Part shown: in pieces, positions 48,395-59,100 of the stretch
Layout: each line of letters begins with the position of its first letter
Position numbering within the stretch: position 1 is the stretch's first letter
Origin: Mycobacteriaceae bacterium
Lineage (GTDB): Bacteria > Pseudomonadota > Gammaproteobacteria > Burkholderiales > Burkholderiaceae_D
Assembly: GCA_903970145.1 (NCBI GenBank)
Contig: CAJCHO010000011.1
Span: 1 to 64,000 of the forward strand
Direction: 5' to 3'
Length of the DNA stretch: 64,000 nt
Made by a program: the position numbers and the translations under genes
Notes under the pieces: model-generated
Told to the model about the DNA's origin: nothing
Database searches by the model: none
Seen by the model: only the letters and a program-made list of their open reading frames with translations

Positions 48395-48970
48395 TCAGAC
48401 GCCCGACGCGCTGGTGTGGGCGAGGCACTCGCGCAGCTTCGAGAGGCCACGACGAATCCAGGTCTTGACGGTTCCGATCGGCACCTGCATGGCATGCGCC
48501 AGTTCCGAATGCGAAAGTCCCTGGAAGTAGGCAAAGGCAATCGCCTGGCGCTGGCCAGCCTCCAGGCGCGCCAGGCACACCTTAAGCAAGGCTGCATCCT
48601 CGGAGACGAGCAGGCGCGCTTCCGGTCCCGGACGCTCGTCGGTCAGCGTTGCCGCGAGCTCGTCGTCCAGTTCCACCTCAGCGCGGTCGCCGCGCCGCAG
48701 ATAATCGAGGCAACGGTTGCGCACAATGGTAATCAGCCAGGTCATGGGCGCCGACAATGCGGCGTTGTACCCGGCGGCTCCATTCCAGATATTGACAAAT
48801 GCGTCCTGCACGACGTCCTCGGCTATTACCCTGTCTCTCAAGATACGTAAGGCAACACCAAACAGTTTCGCCGCGGCACGATCATAGAGTTCACGATAGG
48901 CGCGGGTGTCACCCAGGCCGACCGCGCCGATGAGTCGTAGCAATTCTTCTTTTTCGTCTGAATTTGCCAA
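48395..48970 (-). CDS. ECF-family RNA polymerase sigma factor
   Basis: 191 residues. Region 2 (YRELYDRAAAKLFGVALRIL, VIAEDVVQDAFVNIW) binds the -10 element, and region 4 (AFAYFQGLSHSELAHAMQVPIGTVKTWIRRGL) the -35. No extra C-terminal domain is present. It is paired with an RskA-type anti-sigma gene, the usual arrangement for this ECF group. The regulon cannot be deduced. Confidence 0.92.
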   Translation of the reverse strand: MANSDEKEELLRLIGAVGLGDTRAYRELYDRAAAKLFGVALRILRDRVIAEDVVQDAFVNIWNGAAGYNAALSAPMTWLITIVRNRCLDYLRRGDRAEVELDDELAATLTDERPGPEARLLVSEDAALLKVCLARLEAGQRQAIAFAYFQGLSHSELAHAMQVPIGTVKTWIRRGLSKLRECLAHTSASGV

Positions 48971-49046
48971 TTTTGCCCAGTCCGCGTGGATCTACCCATC
49001 AATCAAGTGCCACATTCTATCGGCCTGCATGAGGCGAAAGCGTGAC

Positions 49047-50255
49047 TTATATCACCCCGGCGGCGCGCAGCTTGTCGCGTTGCGAGGCATCATAGCCCAG
49101 GGATTCGAGAATTTCGTCGGTATGTTCTCCAAGTCCCGGTCCGAGCCAGCGCGTTTGGCCGGGTGTAGCCGACAGGCGCGGTACGATTCCCGGCAGCGTC
49201 AGTGCTGCGCCGTCGCCTAGCGTGTGGGTCTCGAACATGCCGCGCGCCTGGAACTGCGCATCGTCGACCATGTCAGCCACACTATAGATCCGGCTCGCCG
49301 GAACTGCGGCCGCAGTGAGCAGATCGAGCACGTGCGAAATCTCATGCTGCCCGGTGAATTCCGCGATGGCGGCGTCAATCTCGCCAACCCGTGCCACGCG
49401 GCCGTCGTTGCGTGCAAGCGCCTCGTCGTCTGCCAGATCCACGCGACCGATCGCCCGCATCAAGCGCTTGAAGATCGCGTCGCCATTGCCGGCGATGACA
49501 ATGCTCTGCCCGTCGCGGCACAGGTAGGTGTTGGAGGGAACGATTCCGGGCAAGGCGCCACCAGTGCGCTGGCGCACTTCGCCGAACATCGCGAATTCGG
49601 GCACCATCGATTCCATCATGTTAAATACCGCTTCGTAGAGCGCCACATCGACCATCTGACCGACGCCGCTCTTGCGCCCTCCGGTTCGGTCCCGGTGGTG
49701 TAGCGCCATCAGGGCACCGATGACGCCGTGCAGTGCCGCAATCGAATCGCCGATCGAGATGCCGATGCGCACGGGCGGCCGATCCGGATAGCCGGACACA
49801 AATCGTATGCCGCCCATCGACTCGGCTATGGCTCCGAAGCCGGGACGCTCTCTCATCGGTCCGCTCTGCCCATAGCCCGACAATCGGACCATGATGGCCG
49901 CCGGATTGGCGGCCTTGATGTCATCAAAGCCAAGACCCCACTTCTCAAGGACGCCCGGACGATAGTTCTCGACGATGATGTCGGCCTCGACTGCGAGTCG
50001 CATGGCGATCTCGCGGGCGCGCTCGTCAGCAAGATTGAGTGTCAGCGACTTTTTGTTGCGCGCCTGGACATACCACCACAGCGAGGTACCTTCATGAAGC
50101 AAGCGCCAGTGTCGCAGGGGATCGCCGGCGCCCGGTGCCTCAAGCTTGATGACCTCAGCCCCGAACTCGGCCATCAGGCGCGTACAGAACGGCCCTGCGA
50201 TCAGAGTTCCAAGTTCCAGAACCTTGACGCCCGCCAGGGCCCCCGCCGAGAGCAT
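49047..50255 (-). CDS. CaiB/BaiF family (class III) CoA transferase
   Basis: 402 residues from the ATG at 50255; the open frame further up overlaps the neighbouring gene and is not protein-like. Family landmarks: VLELGTLIAGPFCTRLMAEFGAEVIKLE, WYVQARNKKSLTLNL, DIIVENYRPGVLEKWGL (with the catalytic-type Asp/Glu region), GPMRERPGFGAIAESMGG. It moves CoA between carboxylic acids. The substrate is unknown. It follows the aldo-keto reductase by 5 bp, so both may serve one degradation pathway. Confidence 0.88.
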   Translation of the reverse strand: MLSAGALAGVKVLELGTLIAGPFCTRLMAEFGAEVIKLEAPGAGDPLRHWRLLHEGTSLWWYVQARNKKSLTLNLADERAREIAMRLAVEADIIVENYRPGVLEKWGLGFDDIKAANPAAIMVRLSGYGQSGPMRERPGFGAIAESMGGIRFVSGYPDRPPVRIGISIGDSIAALHGVIGALMALHHRDRTGGRKSGVGQMVDVALYEAVFNMMESMVPEFAMFGEVRQRTGGALPGIVPSNTYLCRDGQSIVIAGNGDAIFKRLMRAIGRVDLADDEALARNDGRVARVGEIDAAIAEFTGQHEISHVLDLLTAAAVPASRIYSVADMVDDAQFQARGMFETHTLGDGAALTLPGIVPRLSATPGQTRWLGPGLGEHTDEILESLGYDASQRDKLRAAGVI

Positions 50256-50260
50256 CGGAG

Positions 50261-51232
50261 CTATTCGGCGTGCTCGCCCACGAGCGCTTCGATACGCGCC
50301 TTGAGAGCCGCATCTATGCGGGGCGCGAGCTGGCTTGCCGCGAGATTTTCGGTGAGCTGCTCGACGCGCGTGGCGCCGGTGATAACGGTGCTCACGCGCG
50401 GATTCTTGAGGCACCAGGCCAATGCCAGTTGCGCCATGCTGGCGCCAAGCTCGGCGGCAATCTTCGCTATCTCGGCGACGATGGCGTTCTTTTGCTCATC
50501 GAGCAGCGACTCCTTCAGAAATGCATAGTTGGCAAGCGTCGCACGGCTGCCAGCCGGGGCACCACTGCGGTACTTGCCGGTCAGAAGGCCCGAGGCGAGC
50601 GGACTCCAGGTTGTCAGGCCAAGACCGATGTCCTCATAGAGCCGTGCATACTCCTGCTCGACGCGTTTTCTGTAAAACAGGTTGTACTGCGGCTGCTCCA
50701 TGACGGGCTTATGCAGGTGATGGCGCTCGGCGATGTCCCAGGCGGCACGGATCTCCGCGGCGCTCCACTCCGACGTTCCCCAATAGAGCACCTTCCCGGC
50801 ACTGATCATGTCGTGCATCGCCCAGACCGTCTCCTCGATCGGCGTGTGCGGATCGGGACGATGGCAAAAAACCAGGTCAATGAATTCCAGGCCGAAACGC
50901 CTGAGCGATCCATCGAGCGCATGGCGCAGGTATTTGCGGTTCAGAGTGTTGCGCTCGTTGGGGCCCTTCTCGAGACCCCAGTAGAACTTGGTCGAGACGA
51001 TATAGCGCTGGCGCGGCCAGCCAAGTTCCTTGATCACTGCACCCATGATGGTCTCGGACTGGCCCAACGCATAGACCTCGGCGTTGTCAAAGAAATTGAC
51101 GCCCGCGTCGTATGCGGCAGCCATGCATTCGCGCGCCGCGCGCGTGTCCAATTGATTGCCGTAGGTCACCCACGATCCGTAGGAGAGTTCGCTGACTTTC
51201 AGGCCCGAGCGGCCCAGACGACGATATTCCAT
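50261..51232 (-). CDS. aldo/keto reductase (Kv-beta-like)
   Basis: 323 residues. The TIM-barrel reductase tetrad can be seen: FFDNAEVY (Asp and Tyr), VSTKFYW (Lys) and VFCHRPD (His). The phrase [21 protein letters not shown] and the C-terminal NADPH site ([17 protein letters not shown]) match the group that includes potassium-channel beta subunits and YghZ. It reduces aldehydes or ketones with NADPH; substrate unknown. Confidence 0.9.
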   Translation of the reverse strand: MEYRRLGRSGLKVSELSYGSWVTYGNQLDTRAARECMAAAYDAGVNFFDNAEVYALGQSETIMGAVIKELGWPRQRYIVSTKFYWGLEKGPNERNTLNRKYLRHALDGSLRRFGLEFIDLVFCHRPDPHTPIEETVWAMHDMISAGKVLYWGTSEWSAAEIRAAWDIAERHHLHKPVMEQPQYNLFYRKRVEQEYARLYEDIGLGLTTWSPLASGLLTGKYRSGAPAGSRATLANYAFLKESLLDEQKNAIVAEIAKIAAELGASMAQLALAWCLKNPRVSTVITGATRVEQLTENLAASQLAPRIDAALKARIEALVGEHAE

Positions 51233-51256
51233 GAACTTGATCCTTGTGTTAGTGGT

Positions 51257-51853
51257 TTAGGTCTCGCGCCGGTCGAGCACGGCCTGGGCAAGGGTACCAG
51301 CGTCGACATATTCAAGCTCGCCGCCGATCGGCACGCCGCGAGCCAGCCGCGACACGCGCAGTTTGCGTGCCTTGAGCATCTCGCCGATGTAGTGGGCGGT
51401 CGCCTCGCCTTCGTTGGTAAAGTTGGTAGCAAGAATCACCTCCGCCACGACGCCGTCGGCGGCGCGCTGGGCCAGTTTTTCCAGATGGATTTCGCGCGGA
51501 CCGATCCCGTCAAGCGGTGAGATCCGTCCCATCAGAACGAAATACAATCCGCGGTAGGTGAGCGTCTGCTCGACCATCAGCTGGTCAGCCGGCGTCTCGA
51601 CGACGCACAAGAGGCTGCGATCGCGCCGCTCCGAAGCGCAGGTCTCGCAGATCTCGTCTTCGGTAAAAGTATTGCACAGCGCGCAATGCTGGATGCGCCG
51701 GGTGGCGTCGGCAAGCGCTCCTGCGAGCCGCTGCGCGCCTTCGCGGTCGTGCTGCAGCAGATGGTAGGCCATGCGCTGCGCGGATTTCGGCCCGACTCCG
51801 GGCAGGCAGCGCAGGGCTTCGATGAGGGCTTCGAGACTGGAGGGAGCTTTCAT
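51257..51853 (-). CDS. recR: recombination mediator protein RecR
   Basis: 198 residues from the ATG at 51853 (a TTG two codons upstream is possible). The helix-hairpin-helix ([20 protein letters not shown]), a four-Cys zinc site (CALC at 57-60, CETC at 69-72) and the Toprim domain ([30 protein letters not shown]) are all present. It loads RecA on gapped DNA with RecF/RecO. It usually follows ybaB directly; here prfC on the other strand lies between them. Confidence 0.95.
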   Translation of the reverse strand: MKAPSSLEALIEALRCLPGVGPKSAQRMAYHLLQHDREGAQRLAGALADATRRIQHCALCNTFTEDEICETCASERRDRSLLCVVETPADQLMVEQTLTYRGLYFVLMGRISPLDGIGPREIHLEKLAQRAADGVVAEVILATNFTNEGEATAHYIGEMLKARKLRVSRLARGVPIGGELEYVDAGTLAQAVLDRRET

Positions 51854-52257
51854 GGGCAATTGCGTAGGCTTGACCTGATTCTACATGGGCCGGGACAGCC
51901 CCCTGCCCGTGGCGGCCAATCTTTCAACAGGCACTTGAGCCTTGCCTGCGCAATGTGGTCTCGCACGACGTCTTCCGTAAGCAATGCGCGGCCGATGCCC
52001 CTGCACCGACGTTTAAAGCCTTACTGTCGTTCGCTCGGCAGTCGAAAGCCCGGATACGCAAACGCACCGGCGATCTTGTCGCAGTCGCCAGCCGATACAC
52101 CGGCACCGCGTGCCGTTGAATACCAAAGACTTTGCACTTGCGCTTGCAGTCGACGGTCGACTAGACTGCCGGCGGCTCCAGGCGCGATGTGCAACGGTGC
52201 TCTGAGCACACTGGATAATGGGTAGCTGGCTGTGTACATATTGGGGGTTAAGTTCTG
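51854..52257. other. 400-bp intergenic region between recR and prfC
   Basis: No convincing gene. A 72-codon leftward frame (52021-52239, MYTASYPLSS...) has no ribosome site and no recognisable product. The region must hold the promoters of the divergent recR and prfC genes. Nothing else was recognised. Confidence 0.45.
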
Positions 52258-53877
52258 ATGGCGGACGGTTCAATCGCAGAGCAAGTCAAACGGCGAAGGA
52301 CTTTTGCCATCATTTCCCACCCGGATGCGGGCAAGACGACGCTCACCGAAAAGCTGCTGCTTTTCTCCGGTGCGATCCAGATCGCCGGTAGCGTCAAGGC
52401 GCGCAAGGCAAGTCGCCATGCCACCTCGGACTGGATGGAAATCGAGAAACAGCGTGGAATCTCGGTTGCCAGTTCCGTCATGCAGATGGAATACCGCGAC
52501 TTCGTCATCAACCTGCTCGATACGCCGGGTCACCAGGACTTCTCGGAGGACACCTATCGGGTCCTGACGGCAGTCGACGCTGCGCTGATGGTCATCGATG
52601 CCGCCAACGGCATCGAGGCGCAGACGCTGCGCCTGATCGAGGTGTGTCGGGCGCGCGGCACGCCGATCATTACTTTTGTCAACAAGCTCGATCGCGAAGT
52701 GCGCGAGCCGCTCGATCTGCTCGACGAGATCGAACGCGCGCTCGGCATGACGGGAGTCCCCTTCACCTGGCCAGTTGGCATGGGCAAGTCCTTTGGCGGG
52801 GTCTTTGACCTGCGCACGCAGGGGATGCGGGTCTTTAAGCCCGGCTCGGACCGCGCCAACAGCAGTTTCGAAGTACTCGCCGGCCTCGACAATCCGACCA
52901 GCAACGAACGCTTTGGCACGGCCTTTGCGAAGGCGCGCGACGAGATCACCCTCCTTCGGGACGCAAGCCCGGAGTTTTCGCGCGATGAGTTCCTGAACGC
53001 GCAGCAGACCCCCGTCTTCTTTGGTTCGGCGATCAACAACTTCGGCGTTCAGGAGGTGCTTGACGCAGTCGTTGATCTCGCCCCGGCACCGCTGGGCAGG
53101 CCGGCGATCCAACGCTTTGTAGAGGCCAGCGAAGAGCGTCTGACAGGGGTGGTATTCAAGATCCAGGCGAACATGGATCCGGCCCATCGCGACCGCATCG
53201 CATTCGTGCGCCTGTGCTCGGGACGTTTTACGCGCGGCATGCCGCTGCGCGTGGTGCGTTCGGGCAAGACCATCAAGCCCAATACGGTAGTGACTTTCCT
53301 GTCGCAGCGGCGCGAGCTCGCCGACGAGGCCTACGCGGGCGACATCATCGGCATCCCCAACCACGGCACCCTGCAGCTGGGCGACACCCTGACCGAAGGA
53401 GAATCCTTGCAATTTACCGGCCTGCCATTCTTCGCCCCGGAGATATTCCAGGCGGTCGAGGTGGCGGATCCGCTGCGCAGTAAACAATTGCGCCAGGGCC
53501 TCGAGCAGCTCGGCCAGGAGGGTGCGATCCAGGTATTTCGGCCCCATGTCGGCGGCGCCCTGCTGCTCGGTGCAGTCGGCCAGCTACAGTTCGAGGTGGT
53601 GGCGCACCGTCTGGAGCACGAGTACAACGTTGCGGCACGCATGCTGCCCACGCGCCACACCCTGGCACGCTGGATCACCAGCGCCGATGAACGCGAGTTA
53701 AAGCGCTTTATCGATTTCTATCCGCAACGGATCGCGTTTGACGCGGTCGATGCGCCGACCTATCTCGCGGCACACAGCGCCGAGCTGCGCGTGGCCGAGA
53801 GCGAATGGCCGGGGATCCGCTTTCATGCGCTGCGCGAGCACGCCGGACTGGTATTTCAGTCGAGCCTGCGCGCTTAG
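52258..53877 (+). CDS. prfC: peptide chain release factor 3 (RF3)
   Basis: 539 residues, near the E. coli length (529). GTPase motifs: SHPDAGKTTLTEKLL (G1), DTPGHQDFSEDTY (G3), VNKLDRE (G4). The RF3-specific phrases RRTFAIISHPDAGKT and QVFRPHVGGALLLGAVGQLQFEV are present. It recycles RF1/RF2 after termination. The gene stands alone on the plus strand, with its stop one base from the stop of ybaB. Confidence 0.96.
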   Translation: MADGSIAEQVKRRRTFAIISHPDAGKTTLTEKLLLFSGAIQIAGSVKARKASRHATSDWMEIEKQRGISVASSVMQMEYRDFVINLLDTPGHQDFSEDTYRVLTAVDAALMVIDAANGIEAQTLRLIEVCRARGTPIITFVNKLDREVREPLDLLDEIERALGMTGVPFTWPVGMGKSFGGVFDLRTQGMRVFKPGSDRANSSFEVLAGLDNPTSNERFGTAFAKARDEITLLRDASPEFSRDEFLNAQQTPVFFGSAINNFGVQEVLDAVVDLAPAPLGRPAIQRFVEASEERLTGVVFKIQANMDPAHRDRIAFVRLCSGRFTRGMPLRVVRSGKTIKPNTVVTFLSQRRELADEAYAGDIIGIPNHGTLQLGDTLTEGESLQFTGLPFFAPEIFQAVEVADPLRSKQLRQGLEQLGQEGAIQVFRPHVGGALLLGAVGQLQFEVVAHRLEHEYNVAARMLPTRHTLARWITSADERELKRFIDFYPQRIAFDAVDAPTYLAAHSAELRVAESEWPGIRFHALREHAGLVFQSSLRA

Positions 53878-53878
53878 G

Positions 53879-54205
53879 CTAGAAGGGCAGCTTAAAGCCG
53901 GGTGGCAACGGCAGGCCCGCAGTCGCTCCGGCCATTTTTTCGGCACTGAGCGCCTCGGCACGGCGCACCGCATCGTTGATCGCGGCGGCGACCAGATCCT
54001 CGAGCATCTCGCGATCATCGGCCAGCAGCGACGGATCGATCTGCACACGGCGCACGTCGTTCTTGCAGGTCATCACGACCTTGACGAGGCCAGCGCCCGA
54101 TTGACCCTCGACCTCGATCTGGGCCAGGGAGTCCTGGATCTTCTTGAGATTGTCCTGCATCTGCTGGGCCTGCTTCATCAGACCGGACAACTGGTTCTTC
54201 ATCAT
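53879..54205 (-). CDS. ybaB: YbaB/EbfC family nucleoid-associated protein
   Basis: 108 residues, the family's normal size. It begins [20 protein letters not shown] (coiled helix), then the beta part [30 protein letters not shown] and a C-terminal helix with a Pro-rich end ([11 protein letters not shown]). It forms dimers that bind DNA. It follows dnaX by 42 bp, as in most proteobacteria. Confidence 0.95.
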   Translation of the reverse strand: MMKNQLSGLMKQAQQMQDNLKKIQDSLAQIEVEGQSGAGLVKVVMTCKNDVRRVQIDPSLLADDREMLEDLVAAAINDAVRRAEALSAEKMAGATAGLPLPPGFKLPF

Positions 54206-54247
54206 TGCTCACACTCCACGGTATCTGGATGGTTCACTAAGTCGATC

Positions 54248-55918
54248 TCAGGGCGTCGGCTTGATCGAGCCCGGCACAATGGTCGCGCCAAAGTCCTTGA
54301 CCAGCGCCTTGACAAAGGGGTCGGTCTGGATGGCGTCGACCGCCTGCGCCTGGCGCTTGCTGCGTTCGTCTTCGTCGCGGCGCGCGACGGTCGTGCCCTG
54401 GACCGATCCGACCTGTGCGGCGAGCTGGATCGGACGGCCAAAATGCTCGCGCAGGGCGAGCTTGAGTTTCTCCAGGGCGCCCGCGTCCAGGAGCGTGCGG
54501 ATCGGCACGCGCAGCTCGATCTTGTCGCCGCCAAACGCGACCAGTTCGGCTTGCTGTACCAGCTGGCGCACCAGACCCGTCACTTTGAGCTGTGCCGCAA
54601 GGGCTATCCAGTCGCCGTCGAACTCGAGAGCCTGACGACGCTCGACGATCGGTGCTGCCGGCGCCACGACAGCCTCTCGCGATCCCGCTGCGCGCGCCAC
54701 GCTCACCGCGGCCGGCTCGGTCGCACGCGGTGCATTGACGGGCGGCGCAGCACGCACGCCAGGCGCGGCAGGCTGCGCGCGTGCGCCCGCAAGTCCCGTC
54801 GCCTGCGTCCCACCTGCGGCCAGTGGCCGGAATGCCAGCATGCGCAAGAGCGTCATCGTGAAGCCCGCATACTCGTCGGGGGCGCGTTCGATGTCGGCGC
54901 GACCGCGATTGCAGATCTCGTAAAAAAGCTGGATCTGCTCGGCAGGCAGGCTTGCCGCAAAGCGCTCGACCGCTGCGCTGTCTTCCCAGTCGCTTGAAAC
55001 CGTTCCCGGCACCACCTGTACGAGGGCAATCCGGTGCAACAGACTCGAGAGATCCTGCAGCGCGGCGCGCAAGGACAGGCTGCGTTGAACCAGTTCATCG
55101 GCGATCGCAAGCAGGCTCGCACCCTCATTGGCCGCGAGCGCATCGACGATACGTATCAGGTAAGTCTGGTCGAGTGCCCCCAGCATGGTGCGTACTGCAG
55201 CCTCCGAGAGTGCACCCGCATCGTAGGCGATCGCCTGGTCGGTCAGGGAGAGTGCGTCGCGCATGCTGCCATTGGCTGCGCGACCCAGGAGTGCCAATGC
55301 ACCGGGTTCAAAGGCAATTTCCTCGGCGGTGAGCACCTTGTGCAAGTGCTCCGCGATTTGCGCGGGCAGCATTTGCTTGAGATTGAACTGCAGGCAGCGC
55401 GATAGCACCGTCACCGGAATCTTTTGCTGATCGGTCGTCGCGAGTATGAATTTGACGTAGTCGGGCGGCTCTTCGAGTGTCTTGAGCATCGAATTGAAGG
55501 CATGCGAACTCAGCATGTGCACTTCGTCGATCATGTAGACCTTAAAGCGCGCGTTGGCAGGCGAGTAAACGGCCTGCTCCAGTAGCTGCGCCATCTCGTC
55601 GACCCCACGATTCGAGGCGGCGTCCATTTCAAGATAATCGACAAAGCGTCCCGCATCGATTTCAAGGCAGGGTTGGCAGACGCCGCAGGGATGCGCCGTG
55701 ACATCGCCCTTGCCATCGGCTCCGATGCAATTGAGGGACTTCGCGAGAATTCGTGCCAGGGTGGTTTTGCCGACGCCCCGCGTTCCGGTGAACAGATAGG
55801 CGTGGTGCAGCCTCTTGTGCTCGAGCGCATGACTTAGCGCACGCACCACATGTTCCTGTCCTACGAGGGACTCGAAATTCTTCGGGCGCCACTTGCGCGC
55901 TAGCACCTGATAGGACAT
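54248..55918 (-). CDS. dnaX: DNA polymerase III subunit gamma/tau
   Basis: 556 residues. Walker A GTRGVGKTTL, the zinc site with CGVCQPC, Walker B/DExx YMIDEVHMLSSHAFN and sensor 1 LATTDQQKIP define the clamp-loader ATPase. The C-terminal part (from about 370) has an Ala/Pro-rich linker and a tau domain for polymerase binding. I saw no A-rich slippery heptamer like the one E. coli uses to make gamma. The 4.5S RNA gene lies just upstream. Confidence 0.96.
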   Translation of the reverse strand: MSYQVLARKWRPKNFESLVGQEHVVRALSHALEHKRLHHAYLFTGTRGVGKTTLARILAKSLNCIGADGKGDVTAHPCGVCQPCLEIDAGRFVDYLEMDAASNRGVDEMAQLLEQAVYSPANARFKVYMIDEVHMLSSHAFNSMLKTLEEPPDYVKFILATTDQQKIPVTVLSRCLQFNLKQMLPAQIAEHLHKVLTAEEIAFEPGALALLGRAANGSMRDALSLTDQAIAYDAGALSEAAVRTMLGALDQTYLIRIVDALAANEGASLLAIADELVQRSLSLRAALQDLSSLLHRIALVQVVPGTVSSDWEDSAAVERFAASLPAEQIQLFYEICNRGRADIERAPDEYAGFTMTLLRMLAFRPLAAGGTQATGLAGARAQPAAPGVRAAPPVNAPRATEPAAVSVARAAGSREAVVAPAAPIVERRQALEFDGDWIALAAQLKVTGLVRQLVQQAELVAFGGDKIELRVPIRTLLDAGALEKLKLALREHFGRPIQLAAQVGSVQGTTVARRDEDERSKRQAQAVDAIQTDPFVKALVKDFGATIVPGSIKPTP

Positions 55919-55996
55919 GTCGGGAGGAGACCGGGGGTGGCGATGGTTGGGATTCTAGGCGATTACACGGGCGTCACGCCGGACCGGCTCGCACAA

Positions 55997-56093
55997 GGCG
56001 AGCCGGGACCTCGGCACTTGCAGTTTGTGACTATGGCTGCTTCGTTCCCGACCTGACCAGGTTTGCCACGCCGCAATGCGAGGGGGCCCGCCA
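55997..56093 (-). ncRNA. ffs: 4.5S signal recognition particle RNA
   Basis: The minus strand holds the nearly invariant SRP core GGTCAGGTCGGGAA followed by CGAAGCAGCC, which forms the Ffh-binding loops. 5' GGGCCCCCTCGCATTGCGGCG is typical of the bacterial small SRP RNA, and the 3' part (GCAAGTGCCGAGGTCCC) can pair back with it. The ends are set to within a few bases only. It guides Ffh to signal-anchor proteins. It is transcribed in the same direction as dnaX, from the short gap after addA. Confidence 0.88.
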
Positions 56094-56111
56094 TTTGCGA
56101 TTCTACCCGAT

Positions 56112-59100
56112 TCAGCCCGGCAATTCGCGCACCGCAATCTCGGAAAGCTTGCCATCGGCAAATATCACCGCGGCGCGCAGGCGCTTGCCGCGATACACGT
56201 CCTGCAGAACGCGCAGGTACTCCTGCAGCTGGTCCTCGTGAAGGAGTGCGCCGCGTTGGCTCAGGGCCGATTTGTAGTCCAATATCCAGACCTCGTCGTC
56301 GAACTCGACGACGCGATCCAGGCGCACCAGGTCTCCGGCAGCGCCAATGAATTCGATCTCGTTGTCGGCGCGCAGATACTGGCTCGAATCAAAAAAGCGC
56401 GCCAGCGCCGGGCTCGTAAGCACGGTCTGCGCAATGCCGGCCAGCTCTTTAGCCATGGCCTCATTAAGACCCATGGCGCGCGCGAGCGTTAGCGGATTGC
56501 TGCGCCTGCCGCGCGCATCGGTTACAAGTTCGAAGAGCCGGTGCAAGGCGATGCCCCGGTCGGCGGCAAGCTCGAGCGCATCCTTTTGCGCAAGCTCTCG
56601 CGCATGGCGACTGCCACGCCCGAGCGCGGCCGGCCGGAAGTCGCGCACCGCCACCTGACTCTGATCGAAGCCCGGCGGGTCGAGCCCTTGCGCGGTCGGC
56701 ACGCTGATCAATTGTGCGTGTGCTGCGCAGCGCGCATACCAGCTACCCGCGAGCGCGTCGCTGCTGCTGGCGCAACCGGCCAGAATGAGGCGATCGCGCG
56801 CGCGCGTTGCGGCCACATAAAGCAGGTTCCAGTCTTCCTGGGCTGCCAGCGCCCCTTCCCGTGCGAACTGCGCGGCGCGCGCCTGTCCGCGCGTGCCCTG
56901 ATTGCCGTAGACGGAGAAATGGGTCGGAACCGGACTCTGCGCTGGCCAATCGAGCAGCACATCATAAGTATCGTTGGGTTCGCGCTCGCGCACCGTGTCG
57001 GGCAAAACCACAATCGGTGCCTCGAGGCCCTTGGCGCCATGAATTGTCAGGATCCGGACTGCGTCGCCGAAATCAGTCTCGCCTTCGGCCGGAGCTTCGT
57101 TCTCTCCGACTTGTGCCAACTCGGCCAATTCGTCAATGAAACGCGACAGGCTCGGATAGCGCCCGCTGTCGAGATCCAGGGCCAGGGCCAGGAATTCCAG
57201 GAGATTGGCGCGCGTCTGCTCGGACAGTGCCAGGCGCAGCTGCACTGGCAAATGGGTGCAATAACGCTCGATCACCTGTCCCTCATGATAGATGCGATCG
57301 AGCAGGTCATGCACCGGAAGGATCCCTGCCAGTTGCGACCAGCGTGTAAGCAACCGGGCCGCTGCCTGCCAGTGCGGGGGGGCGCCCGCTGCCTCCAGGC
57401 GCAGGCGCCAGATCGCTGTATCGTCGCGATGGATAGCCAGGGCGATCAGGTCATCGTCACTGAATCCGAAGATCGGCGTGCGCAGGACGTGGGCCAGATC
57501 CAGGTCGGAGAATGGCACCGCGAGAAAGCGCAACAGAGCAATCAGATCGCTCGCCTCAAGGGTCGCGAGCAAGCCACCGCTGCGATCGCTCAGATAGGGA
57601 ATGCCGTGCGCACGCAATGCATGTTCCACGGCCGGCATGAAGCTGCGACGACGCACGAGAACGAGCATGTCGCGCCACTGCGCCCCGCGCATCTGGGTCT
57701 TGGCGTCAGTCACGCAGGGACTCCCGACGAGACTCCTGAGGACGCGTGCCACGTCCGTCGACAGCAGTTCCCGGGGCCGCGCGGCGGCATCTTCAAGCGC
57801 TTGTTCGAGCAGGTCGCGCAGCTCTTCCGGCGCGCGCGCAGGTGCCGCACTGGCCTTGACGGCCACCTGCGGACTCAGACAGAGCACTGCACCGTCCGAC
57901 TCGCGTGACGCGTGGTGCGCTTCAAAGCCGGCGTTGTCGGGCTCGTCAAACACCTGATTGAGAAACTCGACAATGGCAGGCGCGCAACGACGCGTCTGCG
58001 TGGTGCGCAGACTGCGCGCATCGAACTGGCGTCGCAGAAACTGCTCGGCCTCGCCAAACAGGCGTGCGTCAGCGCGTCGAAAGCGATAGATCGACTGCGC
58101 CGGATCGCCCACCAGAAATACGCGTGGCGCGGCTTGATCAGCGCCGTAGGACTCCAGCCACGAGAGCAGCGCTCGCCACTGCAGGGCATTCGTATCCTGG
58201 AATTCGTCGATCAGAAGATGGCTGTAGCGCGCGTCCAGGCGCGTCTGCACGTACGCAGCGTTGGCGTCGTCGGCCAGCAGCGCGTAGGCGCCCCACTCCA
58301 GGTCGTCAAAGTCGAGCACCCCGGCAGCATTCTTGCGCGCCTGATATTCCTCCAGCACGGCGTCGGCGCAAAGCCACACGCTCTCGTTGAGCGCGTAGCT
58401 GGCCTGCTCGCTAGCAGTCTCCTGCACCGCCTCAATCTCTTGCATGAGTCGCGCGCACGCGTCTCGCAGATCGCCGCCCTCGGACCCGAGAAGGGCTTGC
58501 GCGCGCGCCTGGCTCGCCTTGCTGGGTGGGCTGCGACCCAGACCCTTCTTGGTGAGAACGAGCCTGGCAATGGCGGCGATGCGCGCCGCCGCATCAGCCT
58601 CGCCATCGGTCAGCGCCGCGCCTGCAGCGCGGGCACGTTCCTCTTCGCTGGGCGTACCGGCTTCGAAGGCGCTCACAAGCATCGCGACAAGGCGTCGAAA
58701 ATCCGCGTCTTCGAGCAACAGCGCGCGCGCGTCGCGGTCACCGGGCACCACGCCAAGCTGTCGCGCGAGTGAAGCGAGCGCGCTGGCGCGGCTCTGCCCC
58801 TCCAGAAAACATCGCCAGTCATTGCGACGGCGCCAGAAACTGTGCAGCAAATCCAGCGCATTTTTTTCGCCCACGCTGGCAAGGAGGTGCGTATAGGCCG
58901 CGCGCAGGCGCTCGTCGTGGCGCAGGCGCCCGAAAAAGCCTTGCCGGGCCTGCTGGTAGAGCGTCGAGGTGCGCTCGGTGAGAGCAAACCCGGCGGGAAT
59001 CCCGGCAGCCAGCGGAGCGTTGCGCACGATCTGCCCAAACCAGCCGTGAAAGGTATCAATGGTCATCGATTGCGACGCACCCAGAACCTTTTCCAGCAGG

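Noticed and set aside
52021-52239. 72-codon leftward frame upstream of prfC
   Set aside because: No ribosome site, no signal or domain, no recognisable family; too little to call a gene.
54248-55918. Programmed frameshift in dnaX
   Set aside because: No A-rich slippery heptamer with a following hairpin was visible.
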